A DNA stretch of 19,552 bases from an uncultured Oscillospiraceae bacterium (lineage in GTDB: Bacteria > Bacillota > Clostridia > Oscillospirales > Oscillospiraceae). The notes under the pieces were generated by a model that was given only the letters and a program-made list of their open reading frames with translations, searched no databases and was not told the origin of the DNA. The position numbers and the translations under genes are program-made. The DNA is taken from positions 1 through 19,552 of the forward strand of contig CAKUPH010000039.1 in assembly GCA_934675115.1 (NCBI GenBank), given 5' to 3'. Positions 14,138-19,552 of this stretch are shown one piece after another. The first letter of the stretch is position 1; each line of letters begins with the position of its first letter.

Positions 14138-15154
14138 ATGAGCAAGCCCTTGGCCGATTATGTCAAGCTCCCCGGTTTTGACGAGTACAAAGAGTGGTTT
14201 AAGGCTTTCGCCGACCTGAAGCGTGAGGACGGCATCCTGCAGGTCACCTGGAAGACCAACGACGGCCCCATGCATCACAGCGGCATGTCCCATCGTGCTA
14301 TGAGCCAGCTGACCCGCGTCATCTCCATGGACTGGGAGAACGAGATCATCATCTACACCCACATCGGTGACAACTGGATGATCGAGTCCGACGCCAACGG
14401 CTGGGAGACCTACTCCGAGCTGCCCACCCAGCGCTTCCAGCATCAGTATTTCGACGACACCAACCTGATCAAGAACATGGTGTTCGATCTGGACGTCCCC
14501 ACCATCGGCGCTCTGCCCGGCCCCGGCTTCCACTGGGATTCCGCTTTCCTGTGCGACGTGACCATCTGCTCCGAGGACTGCAAGATCGAGGTTCCCCACG
14601 CTCAGGGCGGTCTGGTCCCCGGCGACGGCATGGGCCTGATGGCTCAGCACTATCTGGGCACCAAGCGCGGCAACTACTACATGATGACTTCCCGTCAGAT
14701 CACCGCTCAGGAGATGCTGGAGACCGGTATGGTCAGCGAGGTCGTCGAGAAGGGCAAGGTTCTGGACCGCGCCTGGGAGATCGCCCGTATGTGGAAGACC
14801 ATGCCCTATGAGAACCGCACCATCATGTCCAACCTGGCCAAGCGTCCTCTGAAGAAGCTCTTCGTCGAGGATCTGAAGCTGCACACCGTTTCCGAGCAGT
14901 ACGGCTCCCTGCTGCGTATCGCCGCCGGCGATCTGGGCGACGAGAACTCCGCTCAGCAGGACGAGAAGTACATCAGCCGCGTGAACGACTGGCGCTATGC
15001 CACCCACGACATGGAGCAGCCCCAGACTGCCGAGTCCTGGGTGAACATGCCCAAGAAGGCCGGCGAGTGGTTCAAGAAGGTCGAGGCTGGCGAGATCGAG
15101 AACCCCTATGTGTTCGAGCACAGCAACGAGCCCGACTGGTACAACGCTTTCTAA
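14138..15154 (+). CDS. Crotonase-fold C-C hydrolase resembling 6-oxocamphor hydrolase (beta-diketone retro-Claisenase)
   Basis: 338 residues, crotonase (enoyl-CoA hydratase/isomerase) superfamily. It resembles 6-oxocamphor hydrolase, which cleaves a cyclic 1,3-diketone by a retro-Claisen step without CoA. The match spans about 28-262, for example LVPGDG, LGTKRGNYYMMTSRQITAQE (the LGSNRGRYFLLTGQELDAR region) and RAWEIA. The five active-site residues known for that enzyme (His45, His122, His145, Asp154, Glu244) line up with H52, H132, H154, D163 and E253 at nearly constant offset. The last 70 residues are an extra tail not in 6-oxocamphor hydrolase as I recall it. AAGGAGGAA precedes the ATG. 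Strong promoter, strong terminator and a codon choice rich in CGT/CGC and other C-ending codons suggest high expression. It stands alone, so the substrate is unknown; a CoA-ester hydratase is the main alternative. Confidence 0.75.
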   Translation: MSKPLADYVKLPGFDEYKEWFKAFADLKREDGILQVTWKTNDGPMHHSGMSHRAMSQLTRVISMDWENEIIIYTHIGDNWMIESDANGWETYSELPTQRFQHQYFDDTNLIKNMVFDLDVPTIGALPGPGFHWDSAFLCDVTICSEDCKIEVPHAQGGLVPGDGMGLMAQHYLGTKRGNYYMMTSRQITAQEMLETGMVSEVVEKGKVLDRAWEIARMWKTMPYENRTIMSNLAKRPLKKLFVEDLKLHTVSEQYGSLLRIAAGDLGDENSAQQDEKYISRVNDWRYATHDMEQPQTAESWVNMPKKAGEWFKKVEAGEIENPYVFEHSNEPDWYNAF

Positions 15155-15176
15155 TTAAACCCCCTGCAACTTCAAA

Positions 15177-15211
15177 ATCCCCGGTCCGCACAGCGGACCG
15201 GGGATTTTTTT
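15177..15211 (+). terminator. Terminator between the hydrolase and the SSB-like gene
   Basis: Perfect 13-bp stem ATCCCCGGTCCGC with its complement, 3-base loop, followed by TTTTTTT. In the other direction the stem leads into ATTTTG, so it may also end the minus-strand gene that stops at 15216. Confidence 0.92.
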
Positions 15212-15215
15212 GCGT

Positions 15216-15821
15216 TCAGTATAAGATGTACGGCTCTTCCTCCTCGTCCAGCAGGTTCATGACGGACACCTCATAGGCTGTCCGGGCCACCTCTTCCCCG
15301 TCCACCGTCTTGTAGTACCGCCTGCTCTGGAGCCGCCCGGACAGCCGCAGCCGGTCGCCCACCGACAGCAGCCCGCACTCCGCCGCCAGCGACCCCCAGG
15401 CGATGCACGGCAGATAGTCCGCCCGGCCATAAGTCCGGTTCACCGCCAGCAGCAGGTCGCAGATCTCCCGGCCCAGCGGCGTCCGCCGCACCACCGGCGG
15501 CTTGCACAGCGCGCCGGACAGGATGAGCCGGTTCACTCCCGTCTCCTCCTCCGCGGCGGTCAGGCTCCGGGCCAGCACCGTGATGACCAGCCTGCTGCCC
15601 ACGCCGCTGCGGTTGTTGTAGGAGCGCACCTCCCCCCGCACCCGGAGCCACTGCCCCGCTTCCGGCTGCCACAGCTCCCGCTGCCGGGCGGTGAGCACAA
15701 TGTTCAGCTCGTCCTCCGCCCCGGACAGCCGCGGCACCGCCAGCGGAAATGTATAATAGTCCGTTCCATGATTGCTGTGGGACAGCGCCGGCTCCGCCGC
15801 CGCCCTGCCCTGAAGCTCCAT
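15216..15821 (-). CDS. Protein with two OB-fold halves, single-stranded-DNA-binding-protein-like
   Basis: About 201 residues from the ATG at 15821 (GGGGAG eight bases upstream). In-frame starts at 15848, 15854 and GTG 15857 add 9 to 12 residues and cannot be ruled out. The second half (from NRLILSGALCKPPVVRRTPL) follows the SSB/OB-fold order: strand with LSG, xxRxTPxG, ICDLLLAVNR, YLPCIAWGSLA, then VGDRLRLSGRLQSRRYYK. The first half repeats a similar order more loosely (LQGRAAAEPALSH, YYTFPLAV, GQWLRVRGEVRSYNNRSG). It ends in an acidic tail (DEEEEPYILY), as SSB proteins often do. It could bind single-stranded DNA as a tandem-OB protein. Whether it does, and its partners, are unknown; it is not the housekeeping SSB length or layout. 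Confidence 0.6.
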   Translation of the reverse strand: MELQGRAAAEPALSHSNHGTDYYTFPLAVPRLSGAEDELNIVLTARQRELWQPEAGQWLRVRGEVRSYNNRSGVGSRLVITVLARSLTAAEEETGVNRLILSGALCKPPVVRRTPLGREICDLLLAVNRTYGRADYLPCIAWGSLAAECGLLSVGDRLRLSGRLQSRRYYKTVDGEEVARTAYEVSVMNLLDEEEEPYILY

Positions 15822-15896
15822 CCTGTTTTCTCCCCGAGGGGCCTGCATATCCATCACGCTCCATTAAATATAAGTAAACTGCGGCATATCACCACG

Positions 15897-15902
15897 ATTA
15901 TA
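15897..15902 (-). promoter_or_regulatory. -10 box of the SSB-like gene
   Basis: Minus-strand TATAAT, 76 bases before the chosen start codon. No good -35 is seen at the normal distance (TGGACA lies 20 bases away). It is back to back with the plus-strand promoter at 15929-15956. Confidence 0.35.
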
Positions 15903-15928
15903 TGTTTCATCCGCGGCAACTATGTCCA

Positions 15929-15956
15929 TTGACAATCCGGCCCGCCTGCGTATAAT
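15929..15956 (+). promoter_or_regulatory. Promoter of the unknown 135-residue gene
   Basis: TTGACA (15929-15934), 16-base spacer, TATAAT (15951-15956): both hexamers are consensus. Start near 15963, followed by AAAGGAG before the ATG. Confidence 0.85.
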
Positions 15957-15991
15957 AGGGTTGTATCCCAATTGGAAAGGAGCGGTGTGTT

Positions 15992-16399
15992 ATGGAACTG
16001 GAACTGACCCGCAAGCAATTCCGCCGCCTGCTGGATATGGTATATATCGGGAACTGGATCCTGAACTCCACCCGTGGCGAGGACCGCTTCAAGGACTACG
16101 ACGATGTGGAGAGCCTTCTCTTCGCCCGGGCCGCCAAGGAGGGCATGCCCACGCTGGCGGAGACCTACCGGGGCGAGGTGATCCCCTCCCGGGCCTTTGC
16201 CGAGGGCGGCATCCACGAGGCGATCATGGATTATGAGAACAATGTGTTCTTTGAGATACTGGCCGAGGATCTGGCCCGCCGGGACATGGACGACGTGCCC
16301 ATCGATGAGAGCAATTACGACGAGCTGACCTCCCGCATCGACGCCTATATCGACGAGTTCGAGGCCCACGGCACCGATAATATTACAGTGGACTGCTAA
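15992..16399 (+). CDS. Hypothetical protein, 135 residues
   Basis: I do not recognise the family. The protein is soluble, acidic and probably helical, with no signal peptide, membrane segment or metal motif. It starts MELELTRKQFRRLLDMVYIG and has an Asp/Glu-rich C-terminal half (DMDDVPIDESNYDELTSRI, then YIDEFEAHGTDNITVDC with a final Cys). The coding case is strong: a consensus promoter, AAAGGAG eight bases or so before the ATG, GC-rich third positions as in the neighbours, and a perfect terminator right after the stop. It is a single-gene unit divergent from the SSB-like gene and upstream of the heat-shock operon. The strong promoter suggests steady expression. Confidence 0.85.
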   Translation: MELELTRKQFRRLLDMVYIGNWILNSTRGEDRFKDYDDVESLLFARAAKEGMPTLAETYRGEVIPSRAFAEGGIHEAIMDYENNVFFEILAEDLARRDMDDVPIDESNYDELTSRIDAYIDEFEAHGTDNITVDC

Positions 16400-16400
16400 A

Positions 16401-16437
16401 AAACTCCGGAGAAATCAAATTTCTCCGGAGTTTTTTT
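16401..16437 (+). terminator. First terminator after the 135-residue gene
   Basis: Perfect 15-bp stem AAACTCCGGAGAAAT with its complement, 3-base loop, then a run of seven T that begins in the stem. Confidence 0.93.
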
Positions 16438-16454
16438 GTCCCATATTTCTTAGC

Positions 16455-16492
16455 ACACCGGCGCTTTTTCTGCGAAAAGAGCCGGTGTTTTT
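16455..16492 (+). terminator. Second, tandem terminator before hrcA
   Basis: ACACCGGC (16455-16462) pairs with GCCGGTGT (16481-16488), with further inner CTTTT/AAAAG pairing, followed by TTTT. Together with the first terminator it insulates the heat-shock operon from readthrough. Confidence 0.7.
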
Positions 16493-16532
16493 GTAATTTC
16501 TCCTCATTCACATTTAATTTACAACTGAGCTA

Positions 16533-16561
16533 TTGACAACCTTGGGGGGAGGTGGTACATT
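16533..16561 (+). promoter_or_regulatory. Heat-shock operon promoter
   Basis: TTGACA (16533-16538), 17-base spacer with a G run, TACATT (16556-16561). A vegetative-type promoter, as expected for HrcA/CIRCE-controlled operons. Confidence 0.8.
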
Positions 16562-16565
16562 ATCA

Positions 16566-16592
16566 TTAGCACTCAGGGTAATGGAGTGCTAA
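16566..16592 (+). promoter_or_regulatory. CIRCE operator (HrcA binding site)
   Basis: Perfect CIRCE: TTAGCACTC, nine bases, GAGTGCTAA, placed just downstream of the -10 box. HrcA bound here blocks transcription of hrcA-grpE-dnaK until heat or misfolded protein removes it. Confidence 0.98.
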
Positions 16593-16622
16593 ATAGAGAG
16601 ATCACGAAAGCGGGGCGGGCTG

Positions 16623-17690
16623 ATGGAACTGACCGAGCGCAAAAAGAAAATTTTGCGGGCCGTCGTGGAAAACTATATCCAGTCGGCGGAGCCGGTGGGC
16701 TCCAAGGCCCTTCTGGAGCAGACCAATCTGGACGTCTCGTCGGCCACCATCCGCAACGAGCTGGCCGACCTCACCGAGATGGGTTATCTGGAGCAGCCCC
16801 ACACCTCCGCGGGCCGCGTGCCCTCCCCCAAGGGCTACCGGCTGTACGTCAACGAGCTGATGGAGCAGCAGCGGCTGAGCATGGAAGAGACCCGGCAGAT
16901 CAACGACGCCCTCCACCTGAAAATGCAGGAGCTGGACAAGGTCATCGATCAGGCGGGGCGCGTGGTGTCCCAGCTGACCAACTACCCGGCCTTCGCTCTG
17001 GCGGGCGGCGCCCGGCGGATGACCATCAAGCGGTTCGACCTCATCATGGTGGACACGAATTCCTTCATCATCGTGGTGATGACCGATACCAACGTGGTGA
17101 AAAACAAGCTGGTCCACCTCCCCTCCGACCTGTCGGAGCCACAGCTCCAGCTGCTGACCACCCTGCTCAACGCCTCCTTTGTGGGCAAGAATCTGGATGA
17201 GTTGACCCCGGAGCTGATGCGGGTGGCGGAACACGCCGCCGGAAGCTCCTACGGGCTGATTTCGCTGGTGGTGTCCTTCGCCATGGAGGTGCTGGACGAT
17301 CTGGAAAACAGCGCGGTGTATACCGCCGGAGCCAGCCACATTCTTGACCACCCCGAGTATCAGGACGTAGGCAAGGCCCAGAAGCTCATGAACTACCTGT
17401 CTGACGAGCCGGATCTGGTGCAGGCCCTGTCCCTCCCGGCACTTCAGGAAAACGACAACACAAAGATCCTCATCGGTCCGGAAAACGTGGCCGATGAGCT
17501 GAAGGATACCAGCGTTGTGCTGGCAAGCTACGACATCGGCGACGGCATGAAGGGCGTCATTGGCGTGGTGGGTCCCACCCGGATGGACTACGCAAAGGTG
17601 GCCGCCAAGCTCAGCTGCGTGGCCGATGGGCTGAGCAAGCTGTTCGGGCAGGCTGAGCTGCCGCCCGGCAAGCCCGAAAAGGAGGAATAG
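16623..17690 (+). CDS. hrcA: Heat-inducible transcription repressor HrcA
   Basis: 355 residues, the usual length. The N-terminal winged-helix domain is clear (LTERKKKILRAVVENYIQSA, then EPVGSKAL, SSATIRNELADLTEMGYLEQ, and PHTSAGRVPSPKGYRLYV). The middle carries the inserted dimerisation domain, and the C-terminal GAF-like part has the typical VVLASYDIGDGMKGVIGVVG and GPTRMDYAKV. It represses its own operon through the CIRCE site 31 bases upstream. The ribosome site is poor (GGGGCGGG), which may keep repressor levels low. First gene of hrcA-grpE-dnaK. Confidence 0.97.
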   Translation: MELTERKKKILRAVVENYIQSAEPVGSKALLEQTNLDVSSATIRNELADLTEMGYLEQPHTSAGRVPSPKGYRLYVNELMEQQRLSMEETRQINDALHLKMQELDKVIDQAGRVVSQLTNYPAFALAGGARRMTIKRFDLIMVDTNSFIIVVMTDTNVVKNKLVHLPSDLSEPQLQLLTTLLNASFVGKNLDELTPELMRVAEHAAGSSYGLISLVVSFAMEVLDDLENSAVYTAGASHILDHPEYQDVGKAQKLMNYLSDEPDLVQALSLPALQENDNTKILIGPENVADELKDTSVVLASYDIGDGMKGVIGVVGPTRMDYAKVAAKLSCVADGLSKLFGQAELPPGKPEKEE

Positions 17691-17696
17691 TATTCC

Positions 17697-18236
17697 ATGG
17701 CAGACAAGAAAGAAAACACGGCCCCCCAGCCGGAGGAAGTCAAGGACGAAGCGACCAAGGCTCCGGAGGCGGACATCCCCGCGGAAGAGCCCGTTACCCC
17801 CGCCGAGCAGGAGACCCAGAAGGCGCTGGCCGAGAAAGAGGAACAGTACCTCCGGCTGGCCGCCGAGTACGATAACTACCGCAAGCGCACCGCGAAGGAA
17901 AAGGAGAACACATGGACGGAAGCCAAGGCCCAGACTGTGGCCGCCTTCCTGCCGGTGTACGACAATCTGGAGCGGGCCTTGAAGCAGCAGACCACCGACG
18001 AGGCCTACGCCAAGGGCGTGGACCTGACCATGAAGGGTCTGCAGGACGCCCTCACCAAGCTGGGCGTGGAAGTGATTCCCGCTCTGGGCGAGACCTTTGA
18101 TCCCAACCGCCACAACGCGGTCATGCACGTGGACGACGAAGCCGCCGGTGAAAATACGGTAGTGGAGGTCTTCCAGCAGGGCTTCATCTGCGGCGAGAAG
18201 GTCATCCGCTTCGCCATGGTGAAGGTCGCCAACTAA
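17697..18236 (+). CDS. grpE: Nucleotide exchange factor GrpE
   Basis: 179 residues. GrpE releases ADP from DnaK in the cytoplasm. There is an acidic Glu/Ala/Pro-rich N-terminal tail (to about 45), then the long coiled-coil helix with LRLAAEYDNYRKRTAKEKE, then the C-terminal beta domain (VIPALGETFDPNRHNAVMHV, VVEVFQQGFICGEKVIRFAMV). It starts six bases after the hrcA stop, with its GGAGG site reaching into the end of hrcA, so the two are co-transcribed and probably coupled. Confidence 0.97.
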   Translation: MADKKENTAPQPEEVKDEATKAPEADIPAEEPVTPAEQETQKALAEKEEQYLRLAAEYDNYRKRTAKEKENTWTEAKAQTVAAFLPVYDNLERALKQQTTDEAYAKGVDLTMKGLQDALTKLGVEVIPALGETFDPNRHNAVMHVDDEAAGENTVVEVFQQGFICGEKVIRFAMVKVAN

Positions 18237-18246
18237 GCTGTCTCCG

Positions 18247-18264
18247 CTGCCGCTGCTGCGGCAG
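18247..18264 (+). other. Hairpin in the grpE-dnaK gap
   Basis: CTGCCGC-TGCT-GCGGCAG, a perfect 7-bp stem with a tetraloop, 11 bases past grpE. No T run follows, so it is more likely a processing or stability element than a terminator. No second CIRCE or clear promoter was seen in the 93-base gap before dnaK. Confidence 0.5.
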
Positions 18265-18329
18265 TGTTACAGATAGATATCCCAACTTCGTTAAAAAAAC
18301 ACTTTCATATATTTAGGAGGAACTCAATT

Positions 18330-19552
<1,223 letters not shown>

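Noticed and set aside
14009..15121. A 370-codon minus-strand open frame opposite the hydrolase gene
   Set aside because: It covers the promoter region and the gene in reverse, lacks a ribosome site, and is a Leu/Gly/His-rich shadow.
16586..17200. Plus-strand open frame starting inside the CIRCE element and overlapping hrcA
   Set aside because: It is the +2 frame shadow of hrcA, Gly/Arg-rich, and would begin at a GTG within the operator.

Overview
The window looks like chromosomal DNA of a GC-rich, gut-type Clostridia/Firmicute, most likely of the Oscillospiraceae (Flavonifractor/Oscillibacter-like). The evidence is an AGGAGG-type ribosome site before most genes, TTGACA/TATAAT promoters, a CIRCE-HrcA-GrpE-DnaK locus, a DnaK without the long N-terminal insert of Gram-negative DnaKs, a SufU-type Fe-S system, and S-layer homology (SLH) domains on a large secreted protein. 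The genus is an inference. No insertion sequence, prophage, CRISPR array or rRNA was seen.

Left part (1-8900, all minus strand): sulfur and cysteine economy. From upstream to downstream in transcription order it holds the operon sufC-sufB-sufD-sufS-sufU (8790 to 3856), a MalY/PatB-type C-S lyase (3610 to 2408), an O-acetylhomoserine sulfhydrylase (metY, 1995 to 712) and a small XRE-type regulator (573 to 112). SufS takes sulfur from cysteine, PatB cleaves cysteine/cystathionine-type thioethers, and MetY fixes sulfide into homocysteine or cysteine. The 300-base metY leader is the best candidate for an undescribed regulatory system. It has a strong promoter, a 39-codon upstream ORF with its own ribosome site and a single Cys codon, a long hairpin, and an intrinsic terminator that shares bases with that hairpin. 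The geometry fits ribosome-mediated attenuation by cysteine supply.

Middle part (9118-13826, plus strand): a 1475-residue cell-surface protein. It has a signal peptide, a von Willebrand A domain with a compositionally odd insert, MucBP/InlB-like repeats, two pilin-type isopeptide domains and three SLH domains. A 15-bp terminator hairpin follows.

Right part (13961-19552): a single-gene unit with a strong promoter encodes a crotonase-fold enzyme. It keeps all five active-site residues of 6-oxocamphor hydrolase, a C-C bond (retro-Claisen) hydrolase. Next come a minus-strand protein with two OB-fold/SSB-like halves, a divergent unknown 135-residue gene ending in two tandem terminators, and the heat-shock operon hrcA-grpE-dnaK behind a perfect CIRCE operator. 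dnaK runs off the right edge. Most long ORFs opposite these genes are shadows caused by high GC and codon bias.
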